Shown: positions 22,301 through 33,618 of the stretch, in pieces
How positions within the stretch are numbered: the first letter of the stretch is position 1
Layout of the letters: every line of letters starts with the position of its first letter
NCBI RefSeq assembly: GCF_000226095.1
Contig: NC_016472.1
Span: 9,548,001-9,612,000 of the forward strand
Source: Thermothelomyces thermophilus ATCC 42464
Lineage: Eukaryota; Ascomycota; Sordariomycetes; Sordariales; Chaetomiaceae
Length of the DNA stretch: 64,000 nucleotides
Direction: 5' to 3'
The notes under the pieces: generated by a model
The model's database searches: none
Told to the model about the DNA's origin: nothing
What the model saw: the letters and a program-made list of their open reading frames with translations, nothing else
Program-made: the position numbers and the translations under genes

Positions 22301-24839
22301 ATGACCTGACCGACTACATGAAGACTCAGGAGGTCATGAGAAACAATGCTCGCACGGCTTTCCTCCACGACAAGATCGTCAGCGCTGTCAAAGAAAACCC
22401 GGGCCAGGATCTGACCGACACCTTCCGCGAGATCCTGGACAACGCGAACGCCACCGAGGCCGTCAAGATCAAGAACACGTTCAACTGCCTTAACAACCGA
22501 TTCTACATTGGCATTACGGACTACCGCCAGTCGGCCAGGTGCCAGTTCAACAGGTGGATCCTCATCGCCTTCACCGCCGTCCTCTGTGCCGTGATTCTTA
22601 TCAAGTTCGTCTCCGCCCTCCAGTTTGGCTCCAAGAGACGCCCGGCACCCCAGGACAAGTTTGTTATTTGCCAGGTGCCTGCGTACACCGAAGGCGAAGA
22701 CTCGCTGCGGAAGGCGCTAGATTCGCTCACTGCTCTGCAGTACGACAACAAGCGCAAGTTGATCTGTGTCATTTGCGATGGTATCGTCGTCGGCGGCGGA
22801 AACGACCGTCCCACCCCCAAGATTGTCCTGGATATCCTCGGCGTCGACCCCAAGGTCGACCCGCCCGCCTTGCCGTTCAAGTCGGTCGGCATGGGCAGCG
22901 AGCAGCTCAACTACGGCAAGGTCTACTCTGGCCTCTACGAGTACGAAGGCAACGTCGTCCCGTACCTCGTGGTCGTCAAGGTGGGCAAGGAGTCGGAGCG
23001 GGAGAAGACCAAGCCCGGCAATCGCGGCAAGCGTGATTCACAAATCCTTCTCTTGAGCTTCCTCAACCGTGTCCACCACCGGGCACCCATGAACCCCCTC
23101 GAGCTGGAGATGTTCCACCATATCAACAACATTATTGGTGTGGACCCTGAGCTGTACGAGTACCTTCTGATGGTTGATGCCGATACTTGCGTTCGTGAGG
23201 ACTCGCTCAACCGCCTGGTAGCCGCCTGCGCCGCCGACGCCAAGATTGCGGGCATCTGTGGCGAGACAAGCTTGCAAAACGAGGAGCGCTCGTGGTGGAC
23301 TATGATCCAGGTCTACGAGTACTACATCTCGCATCACCTCGCAAAGGCCTTCGAGTCCCTGTTTGGCAGCGTCACCTGTTTGCCAGGATGGTATGCCCTT
23401 TTTTTTTTTTTTTTCATCCCCTGCACCCCCGACTCCATAAGGTTTCTCTGACTGACCTGGTGCTCAGTTTCTGCATGTACCGGCTCCGAACCGCTGACAA
23501 GGGCAAGCCCCTGATCATCTCGGACGACATCATCCGCGAGTATAGCGATTGCAATGTGGACACGCTCCACAAGAAGAATCTGTTGTCGCTCGGCGAGGAT
23601 CGCTACTTGACCACCTTGATGACCAAGTACTTCCCCTACATGTCGTACAAGTTCATCCCGGATGCCTACTGCCAAACGGCGGCGCCCGAGAAGTGGAGTG
23701 TCTTGCTATCTCAGCGTCGTCGCTGGATCAATTCGACTATCCACAATTTGGTCGAGTTGATGTTCCTTCCCGAGATGTGCGGTTTCTGCTTCTTCTCGAT
23801 GCGCTTCATCGTGTTCGTCGATCTCATCGGCACCGTCATGCTCCCGGCAACCTGCGTCTACCTTGGCTGGCTGCTTTACACGGTTATCACGCGCACCGGC
23901 CCGTTCCCTCTCATCTCCATCGTCATGTTGGCCGCTGTGTACGGTCTTCAGGCGTTGATCTTCATCCTCAAGCGCCAGTGGCAACACATCGGCTGGATGA
24001 TTATCTACATTCTCGCCTTCCCGGTCTACTTCTTCATCTTGCCCATCTACTCGTTCTGGAATCAGGACAACTTCACTTGGGGCAACACTCGCATTGTCAT
24101 CGGCGAGTCGGGCAAGAAACAAGTCGTGGCCGTCGATGACGAAGGGTTCGACCCCCGCTCTATACCCCTCCAGCGCTGGGATGATTACGCCCTGGCCAAC
24201 AACCTCCCCGGCCGTCGCGGCGGTCACTCGGAGAAGTACGGCATGGACGGCGCCATGGGCATGTACGAGGAGAACTATGAGATGGATGATATGAAGTCTG
24301 TCTACTCATCCGTCCGCCAGCCCTCCGTCTTGAATCTCCCCGGTCGCCCTGGTGCGGGCGCCTACATGCCCCCCACACCAGGTACCCCCTTCACCCCCGG
24401 CGCCATGACGCGTACCAGCACTCTCCTCGGCACCACTCCCTACACGGACAACCCCAACCCTGCTCACCGCCAGAGCATGATGTCGATGGGTACCATGGGC
24501 GGCGGCATCGGTCGCTCGCACACACCCTATGCCGACTTCCCCGGCGGCGCTACAAACAGTCGTCTGTCCATGGCCTCGGCCAGCCCCAGTAGGCTCGGCC
24601 TCCACCCGGATCTGAGCACGGGTTCCTTTGGCGGTGGCGGCATGGGTTCCGCCGGTGGTGTCGTGGATGACGCGGCAATCATTGAGGCGATCCAATCGGT
24701 TCTGAGGGAAGTAGATCTCGACACGGTTACTAAGAAGCAAGTGCGGGCGCTGGTCGAGCAGCGGCTCCAGACGGAGTTGACAGGCGAAAGGAGGACGTTC
24801 ATGGATCGGCAGATCGACAATGAGCTGGCGAATATGTGA
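19339..24839 (+). CDS. csmB: Chitin synthase with short motor-like domain lacking the P-loop (csmB type)
   Basis: Partner of csmA in polarised cell-wall chitin synthesis; called class VI or VII depending on nomenclature. Exons 19339-19634, 19710-23390 and 23468-24839 give 1782 residues. The head resembles the csmA head, but where csmA has GESGSGKT this protein reads IILGSLHTS, so ATP-binding motor activity is not expected. Then come membrane segments near residues 746-805, a cytochrome b5-like fold ([15 protein letters not shown]) near 829, a membrane segment, catalytic VDADTCV near 1255 and QRRRW near 1408, C-terminal membrane segments, WGNTR, a Gly/Pro/Met-rich low-complexity linker, and a DEK-type C terminus ending NELANM. 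Intron 2 (23391-23467) starts with a T-tract and is spliced so that [12 protein letters not shown] is continuous, as in the family. ATG 19339 gives the expected N terminus. Confidence 0.95.
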
Positions 24840-25469
24840 TGTGCTTGGCTGCCACTAATAATACAATGGAGGGCTGCGGGGTGTGTGATATGGATAGAAA
24901 AGGTTCATTCGTCTCTTGTTCTGGTGTCCTTCCTTTTGGCTTTCGGGGGGGGTTGGATTGGGTCACTGAGTAGCATTGGTTTGGATCATTCATTCTGGTC
25001 TTGCCTCTCGATTACGTCTCTTGTCTTGTCTACTTGGTCTAGAGATATTAATTCATTATTGTGACTACCTAGGTAGTATCATAAGTGCCTCATCAGCGAC
25101 TAGTGGTTTTTTTTTTTTTTTTCCCATTGGTGTTTATCGAATCTGCGTCTTTCTGATTGAATGCGACGAATAAAAGAGAAAGGACACGAGCCCGGCTTCT
25201 TCTTGACCTCAGGTGCAAGTTGTTACAAAGGACTTGTGACTTGAGGTAGTCCGTGGAATCAGCACCTCGTCGTGTATGAATTAGTTATACTGCATGCCTC
25301 TTGTTTCATTTGAGAACCTTCACAATATCGACCACTGGGTAGTACCTACACAGACGAAGGGCGGTGGACAAGGCCAAAGGTACCTTCACAAATTTTCTTT
25401 ACAATGGTTACGCCAGAAAAAAAGAGCAGCCGCTATCCTCACCAACCCAGCCACATCTATCTGCCCGCT
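24840..25469. other. Convergent 3' region between csmB and BMS1
   Basis: No gene supported. Both flanking genes end here. A T-tract lies near 25107-25124 and a GGGGGG run near 24945. It probably holds the two 3' untranslated regions. Confidence 0.4.
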
Positions 25470-28400
25470 TCACTTCCTCCTCTTGCCCCCGCCGCCCCCA
25501 ACATCCCCAGACTTCCTCTTCCGGCCCTCCCTCTCCCAATAGGCCTGCTTCTCCCGCTTCTCCTTCCTCTCCAGCCGCTCCTCGATTTCCGCAATCTTCT
25601 TCCGATACTCCTCCCGCTTCTCCTCCTTCTTCGCCCTGCGCTTGGCGACCTGCTCCTTGCGGATGGTCGTGAGCTTCTGCATGAGGTCGCGAGCCTTGCG
25701 CTCTTCGCCGCGCACGACCACGGCGCGCTTCTGCATGTACGTCTCCTTCTTCTGCGCCTTGGTCTGCACAATCTGCGACTTGAAGGGAAGGCTGGCGGCG
25801 AGCGCCTTGGGCACGCGCAGCGGGTTGAAGTGGCGCTCCGGCCGCTCGATCTTGCGATACTGGCTGTTCTTCTGGACCGGGGTCTCGATGTTCTCGTCGC
25901 GGCGGATCTGGCCCGTCAAACGCATGCTCTGCCAGCCGATGAGGTTGGTGGCCGGGTTGTAGAAGCGGTGCGGCTTGATGGGGTACCAGGCCCGGAGGAA
26001 GACGATGTCGCTCAGCAGGATCTTGTCTTCGAAGGTGGCGCGGAAGTGGCCGTCGGGCTTGGCCAGGGCGCGCTTGATCTGACCGCGAATGCCGGACACG
26101 GTTTTGATGGCGGCGCCTTCGAACTTGGCAATCTCAAGGGCAGAATTGAACATGTCCTTGATGAAAGCCGTGTTCTTGAAAATCTTGTACGGTGTACCGG
26201 TCTGCAAAGGGGTCAGTGTCTGTCTTCTTCTCATCTCAGCTCAGCTCAGGGCCGAGGACATACAAGCTTGAGTTTCTTAACGATCTCTGTTGACTCGTCA
26301 ACACTCAATACCGTGCCCGTTGCCGCAATCCGGAAGCCCGGGTTAGACGATGAGAAGGACTGAAAGCAGGCAAACCCCGTGTTGGGGGCGATCAGGGGCC
26401 CATAAAAGGTGCCGAAACAGTGCATGTGCTCCGGGGTGTACTTGAGCATCCTATTCCGTGTTCGGGAATCCGAAATGGAGTAGATGGGGAGGGTTTGGAA
26501 CCTCCGCCAGCCAAGCGAGAAGATCAAGGGGTCGCCCGTCTTGACTGTGATAGGAGTCAGCGTCTCCAGGTTTAGTGAGACTTGGGGTTATGGAAAAACA
26601 TACGAATCTTCTTGTGCCACCGATGCCTCTTGATTCTCACCTGGACAAACCCAAACCGATCCTCTGTAGGCGACAGGCCGCCCACAATAATAGGCATCCG
26701 CGCCTGGAAGTGCTTGACGAACTCGGCAGGGACGCCGCCGATAACCATCTTGGCGTACTTGCCAGCCCGGTAGCCTTCGACCGCGGTCCGTTGAGTCTCG
26801 TCAAGCTCCTCAAACTCAGCCTTGTTGATGTCTTGTTGCTTTTGCAGCATGGCCTTCTGCGCTTCGTACCACTCGTCCTCGCCAAACTCCTGGTCTCCGG
26901 CTTCCCTTCTCGCTATCGCCCTGTCGTTCTTGAAGCCCTCGCGATCCTCTTCTTCGAACCGAAGCTTAAGCTCCTCTTTTCGGCGCGCATTTTTCTCTCG
27001 CTCTGCCTCAAGGCTCATTTCGGGCTCCTCGTCCTTCTTCTCTTCCTCTTTCTCAGGACCGTGTGTCTCCCCGGTTTCTAGATCTTCAAAAGCGCCGTCA
27101 CCCTCGTCATTGTCGTCCCCGAAGCCTTCCTCTTCATCGTCACCAGAACCGCCGTCTCCGCCCTCTTCATCAAGCAGATTAGCGGTGGTGAACCTAGTCC
27201 TCAGAGCTTCAACGGCGTCTTGGCTCGACCACTTGGCGGCTAGGTCTTCGTAATCGAAGTGGGGTATCGTCCGGTCTTCTGCCTGCTCCTCCTTTTCGTC
27301 GTTTCCGGTCTTGCGAAAGAAGTCATCCTCATCCTGTTCAATGTCCTCCTCCGCCTCCTCGTCCTCCTCGCCTCTCCACTTCTTGATGGCCTCCTTGGGC
27401 GTCAACGTCGTATCGTACATGAACCTGGCGAGGTCCACTGCTCGGTACGGCCGCCTCTTCCCATGGAGCATCTTCGCCCGCTCCACCATGTTGTCTTTCC
27501 ACTTGACCGCTGCACCTTCCTCATCCGAGTCAAACTCTTCGTCCTCCTGGTCCTCGTCAAGGTCGTGGTCTAGGTCCTCCAGATCCTCCTCTCCTGACAA
27601 GGAACCGAGGTCTGAGTCGCTGTCAGCAAAGGCGATATCACCCCCTTCCTCCTTATCTGCCTGTTTTCGAAAGAGCTTCCCGAGCTTGTTCTCGTCGAAC
27701 TCGGCTTCGGCGTCGGACCCTTCCTCCTCCTTTTCCTCTTCCTCCTCGTCTCCGCTGACAAATCCTTCGTCTTCTGGCACATCCCCTTCGTCATCAGAGT
27801 CGTCCCGCTCGACGAAGCGAGCCTTTCGTTGGGTCTTCCTCCCAGAGTCAGCCTCTTCAGGCACTTCAGTAATCTGCTCCCCAGTCGCAAAAAGCTTGAC
27901 TCCCTTGTCGGTCTGGCCAAGAAGCTTCCGCTCAGCTTGAAGATCGACGATGAGCTGCTCGCCCTCACCCCGCTCGACGCCCTCGGCATCCTTGTCAAAG
28001 GTGAACCCCTTTTCCCGGGTGATGACAATGTGGTCACCGGTGATTTTCATGCCACTCCGGTCAGCCATAGGCGCCCATAACTTCTTGTCTTTTTCATCCA
28101 GGCGCCTCCTGCCCGTTTTGCCGGTAGCTTTCGCCAGAGCCTGCTCCATGGCGGGCGTCGGACACGGGTCAGGTAGTACCTCCATGCTGGATATTGTGAA
28201 ATCCCCCAGGCCAGCAATGTGCACCCTCTGGCCATTGGCGGCGAAATTGGTGCCGCGCAAGTAGCCTGACAATTCAATGGTCCGGTCACAATTCTCGTCC
28301 TCCTCGATCTTGGTCGGGTGGGTGATGTCTCGGTAATTGTCGATGACGGTGTAGGGGTGTGAATTTCTCCACACGAGCGGGCGCGGGTTCTTCATGACTG

Positions 28401-29270
28401 AGAGGAAGCGGGACAGGTTGTGAATCTCGCGGTCCGGGTAGCGACCGTTCAAGACGCCAGAGAGATAAAAGAGATGGGCGCCCTGATAGAGCTCGGTCCA
28501 CAACCTATGTTTTAACCTCTTCTTGGCGTCTTTGAGCGCCTGCGGTTTCCTGAAGAGGTCGAGGTGAGTGAGGATACCGAGGACGTTGCCCGGCATGCCA
28601 GTGGCGGCAAGAATGTTGAGGAATTCCATCGTCTCCATCTCGAAGCCGTAATTTCCATCAATCATCAACAACACAATGTCGGCAACCTTGGCAATGTCAA
28701 CCATCGCCTCTAGCTCATTCGGACACTCGATGAAGGTCAACCGTTGCTTCTTGGAGGTGACGACCGTGATAGGCCCCACGGGTTCCGAGATGGTTTCTTT
28801 CGCATATCGGCGGATCAGAGATTTACTGTTCGGCGACTGATTAGTGACGCAACCCTCTCAATCCAATTCAGTTGGGGAAATCAAGTACAGTAAGGTCGTC
28901 TTGCCTACGCCCGGAGGGCCGACGATGGCGACGAGTCGCGGGGGCGGTTCATCGGGAAGGCGGTCGACGAGGGGGACGTGAAGCCGCTTCTCTTTAATCT
29001 GGGGGACGGAGAGTCAGTTAAGGACGGTCGCAATATATAAGCGTATTCATTCGAGGCAACGGGCATACATCGTGGGAGCGAGCGGCTTGTCTCGCGAGCT
29101 TGCCGGGGTTGGAGACGGCAAACGCCTTGGGGTTTTGACCTGGGTCGCGTGAGCCTACACAGCATTATTACAATGGGATGAATTGCGTCGTACTAACCCG
29201 CTTGGTGTTTTGCCTTCTTCTCCTTGGACTTCTTGGAAGCCCGATGCGGCTTGTGCGTTTGCGCTTCCAT
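25470..29270 (-). CDS. BMS1: Ribosome biogenesis GTPase Bms1
   Basis: Nucleolar GTPase of the small-subunit processome needed for early 18S rRNA processing. Exons on the minus strand are 29270-29198, 29154-29069, 28998-28889, 28825-26604, 26544-26264 and 26201-25470, giving 1167 residues, the usual size. Seen: the N terminus [10 protein letters not shown] and [22 protein letters not shown], typical of Bms1; the P-loop [12 protein letters not shown], split by intron 3; [19 protein letters not shown]; the LTHLDLF G4-like motif; long Asp/Glu-rich stretches in the middle; then the conserved C-terminal half ([40 protein letters not shown]) and a Lys/Arg-rich tail. The Lys-rich ends suit nucleolar targeting. 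Intron 1 (29155-29197) is only 43 nt, close to the minimum for a fungal intron, so that junction is the least certain. Divergent from the PBI2-like gene. Confidence 0.95.
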
Positions 29271-30002
29271 TGTTGAAGGCCCCTTTCTGGTGTGCCTCGA
29301 ATGGTCGCTGCAACCAGGCCTCTCTGCAAAGCTCCAGAAATTTTTGGGCGACAAGATGGCGGGCGATAAGCGATACGGGTTATCGATACGTGCAATAGTG
29401 GGGCTTTTGCGCATACACTAGAACTGCGTAACTATGTAGCAAGGTGGGCATAGCGGGGTGGGACAGAAAGGGAAGGAGGAGTACTATGTAATCCGTAGAG
29501 CGTATCAGACCATTTCTACGGTCCCTACTCTGGACATGTTCATTCTCGCCCGACCTGAAAACCTGAAAACCCTGATACTTAGCAAGGGGTGATTCGGCAT
29601 AACTATAAGGCCAGAGAGAGACCATGCGTCTCTAAGCAAACGCACTGCCCTGGTTGTGATGTGCGGGCACACCACTTATCACTAAAACTCCGCCACTGGT
29701 AAGCGTGGTGGACCGAAACGTTTTGAGTTCTGATGGCTGCAACATTGCCATGGAAGCTGAGCGTCGGTCGCATGACGTATGCCCCTCTTTTGTGGCCTTC
29801 GCAAGCCGCGTCACGCCAACTGGGCCTCCAACTCCAGCCCAAACGAGCAGCTGCCGGATGTGTTCGTCTTCAACTTATAAGTAGGCCCAACGCCCAAACC
29901 GTGAGGTCCTGTGGATTCTCCAAGTCTTCCAAAGCAAAACCGCACTCGACGACACTACAATCCAACCCAACCACACATCAAAAACAAAATCCAACAGCAG
30001 CC
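29271..30002. other. Divergent promoter region between BMS1 and the PBI2-like gene
   Basis: About 0.73 kb with no supported gene. It must hold both promoters. A GTAATCCGTAG element lies near 29488-29498. Confidence 0.4.
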
Positions 30003-30393
30003 ATGCCCGCCTCCTACATTGTAAGTCCTTTTCGGACGCCTGGTCTGCCCTGTTGCCGGGCAGCACTAACTCGGGAGCGCAGGTGACTTGCAAGAAGGAC
30101 GCGACCCCCGAGCAGGTGGAAGCGTAAGTTACAGCTGTGCCGTGTCCGATCTACAGATGACTGACGCCGTGCAGGGCCAAGCAACATGCCCGCGACCAAG
30201 GCGGCCAGATCGGCCACGAGTACAACCTGATCAAGGGTTTCCAGTAAGGCAACCACGAACCACTGCGCACAGATTTCGGGACTACTGACGCGAGGCCATC
30301 AGAGTTATTTTCCCCGAAGACACCATTCACACTCTTGAAAATCATGAACACGTCGAGGCCGTCGAGAAGGACCAGGTGGTCCGAACTCAATAG
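30003..30393 (+). CDS. PBI2: Proteinase B inhibitor (I9/subtilisin propeptide-like), Pbi2 type
   Basis: Small cytosolic inhibitor of the vacuolar subtilisin-type proteinase B. In yeast it also takes part in vacuole fusion with thioredoxin; both roles are family knowledge. Exons 30003-30020, 30083-30123, 30175-30243 and 30303-30393 give 72 residues, close to yeast Pbi2. The fold is that of a free-standing subtilisin propeptide: beta strand SYIVTCKKDAT, helix PEQVEAAKQHARDQGG, strand IGHEYNLIKGFQVIFPEDT, helix HTLENHEHVEAVEKD, and an extended C-terminal tail VVRTQ of the type that enters the protease active site. Exon 1 is only 18 nt, and the introns are 51-62 nt. There is no signal peptide and no protease domain, so it is not a truncated protease. 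Divergent from BMS1. Confidence 0.9.
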
Positions 30394-31001
30394 GGCGCGA
30401 CGGGCTGATCAGGGGCAACAACTCGGGCAGACCAATGCGGGGCATGATCGCGGGCGGGGATGTGCTTTGTTCTTTGTTCAGTCAGCCTCGGGAGCACTGC
30501 ATTGATTGGACAATAACCCTTCCACTTGAACATACCTTACACTAGAGACACCAATTTGCATTGTCAGCTTTTTTACCTTCTTGGTTGTGTCGTTCACAGC
30601 CAGCACGTCTTGTCATGAATTTGGTTTCCTAGTGCTAGCTCTCTACCACATAACCGTGTCACAAATTCTTTTGCATCTTCTTGTTCTCTTGGGCTCGGCG
30701 TTTCAATACTGCCGGATCGTCTTTGGTCGGCCAGTAATCGGGCTGTATGGGAGGGGCGGTATGTATGTACTGTATGTACATACATACATACATACTGTAC
30801 AGTTTGGGGCCACCCGATGCGGTTAGGCCCTGTCGTCATAGGGGCTGGGTTTGCTTGCGTGGGGCCCAGAGACTGCTTTGACCTCTTTCGTTTAAACCTG
30901 GAAAGAGTCACACGAGGGGCTGTCATTTACACCGAAGAGCACAAGAACCATCTCCGTCTTGGAGGCCACTACGCTAGCCGAGTCTGCGCAAACATGTCGA
31001 C
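30394..31001. other. Intergenic region after the PBI2-like gene
   Basis: No gene supported. It contains the GTAT/ATAC inverted repeat listed separately, the 3' end of the PBI2-like gene and the promoter of the PDK-type kinase. Confidence 0.4.
30758..30806. repeat. (GTAT)n/(ATAC)n inverted microsatellite
   Basis: A run of GTAT units turns into ATAC units around a central TGTACA, so the stretch could fold back on itself or adopt a cruciform. It is flanked by TACTGTA and TACTGTACAG half-sites. Confidence 0.75.
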
Positions 31002-32474
31002 ATGAGACGTGCCATTGTCAGGCCGCCGTGGTCTCCCCCCAGGGCCATCTCAGGATTCAATTGCCGCGCGAGGGCGTCGTCAACGTCTGCACACCAGCAC
31101 TCACCGAGGCGCCATCATGGAGATCGAGAACGGCGCCGACACGATCACGATGTCGTCCCCCTCCTGGCCAAGCAGCCTTTACACCCGTTAAGCCTTGCGG
31201 ATCTCGTCAAGTAAGGTCTCCTCATGCAATGTCTGTCCGTGCCTGTCTGTTTAGCTGACCGCTCCTCCGACTCTAGACACGGCCGGCCTCCGTTGTCGGC
31301 CGAGGCCCTTCTGGCCTCTGCCCGCTTCACGCTTTCGCTGCTGCCGATACGGCTTGCGCATCGCATCCAAGCACTGCGTAACCTCCCGTACATTGTCGTT
31401 TCCAACCCCAACATTAGCAAGATCTACAACAACTACCAGCACTCGCTCTCCACCCTGCTGCCCTGGCAGGGTCGCACCATCAGCAACCTGGAAGATGAGA
31501 TACGCTTCACCGAGGTGCTGGCCGAGCTGGTGCAGACGCACACCGACACGATCCCCATCCTAGCCCGAGGGTTTCTCGAGTGCCGCAAATACATCTCGCC
31601 GGCCGAGGTGACGCGCTTCCTGGACGAGCACTTGCGCGCCCGCATCGGCACGCGCCTGGTTGCCGAGCAGCACATTGCCCTGCACTTCAGCAGCACGCCG
31701 CACTTCGACCCGTCCGCGAGCCCCACCCCGTGCCCCGAACACCCGAGCTACATCGGCGTGATCGACACGGCGTTGCGCCCGGCTTCGACCGTCGACGCGT
31801 GCGGCGGTTTCGTCGCCGACATCTGCGAGCTCAACTACGGCGTCCGGCCGCGGTGGGTGGTCGACGGCGAACCCGACACGACCTTCGCCTTCGTGCCCAT
31901 GCACCTCGAGTACATCATCACGGAGCTGCTCAAGAACGCCTTCCGCGCGACGGTCGAGAACGGCAAGAGCGGCGAGCCGGTCGTCATCACCATCGCTCCC
32001 GAGCCGCCCGACGTCAGGCCGCCGTCGCAGCAGCAGGTCCAGGTCCGCCTCGGCCCGCCACACGAGTCCCGTGGCGCTTTCGCCCGCGACGCCATCGCCC
32101 CGCTCGACGACAACGCCCCCGGGGTCACCATCCGCATCCGCGACCGCGGCGGCGGCATCAGCACGGACGTGCTGCCGCACATCTGGAACTACTCCTTCAC
32201 CACCTTTAACGAGTCGGACGACGACTACATGCCGGGAGGGAGGTCCCCGCCGTCGTCCTCGGCCTCTTGGGGTAACAGCTACGGTACCAGCGACGCGCTG
32301 AGCGTCATCTCGGCGGCGAGCAACGGGAGGAGCTCCATCGCCGGGCTGGGGTACGGCCTGCCGCTGAGCAGGGCGTACGCCGAGTACTTTGGCGGGGGCA
32401 TCGCGGTGCAGAGCCTGCACGGCTGGGGAACGGATGTGTACCTGCGGTTGAAGGGGGTGGGCAAGATTGAGTGA
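31002..32474 (+). CDS. Mitochondrial protein kinase of the pyruvate/branched-chain ketoacid dehydrogenase kinase family
   Basis: Phosphorylates and switches off a mitochondrial 2-oxoacid dehydrogenase, most likely pyruvate dehydrogenase E1 alpha; matrix protein. Exons 31002-31210 and 31277-32474 give 468 residues. Residues 1-50 are Arg-rich with almost no acid, a plausible import sequence. Then QPLHPLSLADLVKHGRPP, the N-terminal helical-bundle domain (ARFTLSLLPIRLAHRIQALRNLPY), and the GHKL ATPase fold: N-box ELLKNAFRATVEN near 285, G1 box IRDRGGGI near 357, and the G2 region GLGYGLPLSRAYAEYFGG near 427 followed by GWGTDVYLRL. The intron junction is fixed by the conserved LVKHGRPP. Fungi have more than one paralogue, and I cannot say which this is. 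The simple model stops at 32474, but GTGAGT overlaps that stop and an acceptor at 32535 could extend the end to 32590. Confidence 0.88.
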
Positions 32475-33618
32475 GTGTCTTTCTTTTTCTTTTTCTCCCC
32501 CGTTCCCCGCTCCTTACTCTGTCTGGTTTTTCCAGACTTCTGGGGACGGCCGAGGAGGGGAAAGTGCTGATTGTAGCCGGTAATCAATAGACAAGAGACG
32601 ACAACGGCCGCGAAGAAGAAGTAGCCGTGGAGGAGACTCTAGACTTGCTGGGGATACAACGGGGAATAGAACGGAATGGCCGGCAGAGTGGGAAAGGCTT
32701 GAATTGCGCCTTGGGCGTTTTGGAGGTTAGTGGTCGATGCGGACTAGAACGGTGAAGGGCGTCGGGACACTGGGCCTGTTGGAGACGGCGGGGCAACGTC
32801 TGATAAGACAGCTGTCACCTTGGCCCAGGTCTCTTTGTGGCCGATCGAAACGTTTTCCTGTTGTGCTTCACAGCAGTTTTCAAGCCCGGTAGAATAATCA
32901 CTGTTACACCGATACGGAGGCAGTCACGAATACGGAGTACGTTTGCTGGCCTTTACCTTCACCGATTACACAGTACGGATTACCCACAACTGGAGACTGG
33001 GCAGAGAATGGCTATGTTACTGCCGCCTACATTGAGAAGCATAGAGGCGAGACTAGAACATCCACAGCCAAGACTTTGAGAGACGGCAGCGTTCCAAGTA
33101 AAAAGCAAAGGAAGGCTGTAGTAGAGGTTGCTCTGTATCCGTATCTCGTATGTACTGTACGAAGTACACACGCGGTAACTGGTTCCACACAGAAAGTGGC
33201 GCTAACGCGATAAGGTACTCCGTACCAAGTAAGTGGCAATTTGGAACGCAGGTGCCCCATTAATCCGTACGGATACAGAGTACGGAAACCCGCTCAGAAG
33301 GTACTGATCAAAATGCTGCCAGGCGCAACTTACAACCGTACACCATACTCCCGAGGTGCCGAAACCGACAAAGGTTCATCCATAACAACTCGCAGATCGC
33401 ATTACGGCGAAACAAGGCGGTTGGGCATCTATCTCCAACCAGGAATAATTCCCGGTTGTTAATATTCGGTTCACAATGTAAATTAATCGTCACTGAGATA
33501 TTCTAGGACCTAGATTTCGAGCTCAAGTTGAAGCTTGGGATTGGAGCTTGTTCTGCGGTCAGCTTGAAATCGGGATCGAAACTGAGCTGCAGACCGAGAT
33601 CGAGGAATAGGAGAAGAC
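32475..33618. other. Intergenic region with a cluster of TACGGA/TCCGTA motifs
   Basis: No gene supported. Its main feature is a dense set of short related motifs: TACGGAGTAC at 32931-32940, GTACGGATTAC at 32973-32983, GGTACTCCGTACC at 33214-33226, and TCCGTACGGATA with a following GTACGGA at 33264-33285. A possible alternative last exon of the PDK-type kinase lies at 32536-32590. The 33500-33600 part, rich in imperfect GAGCTT/GATCGA units, leads into the radical SAM gene. Confidence 0.45.
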
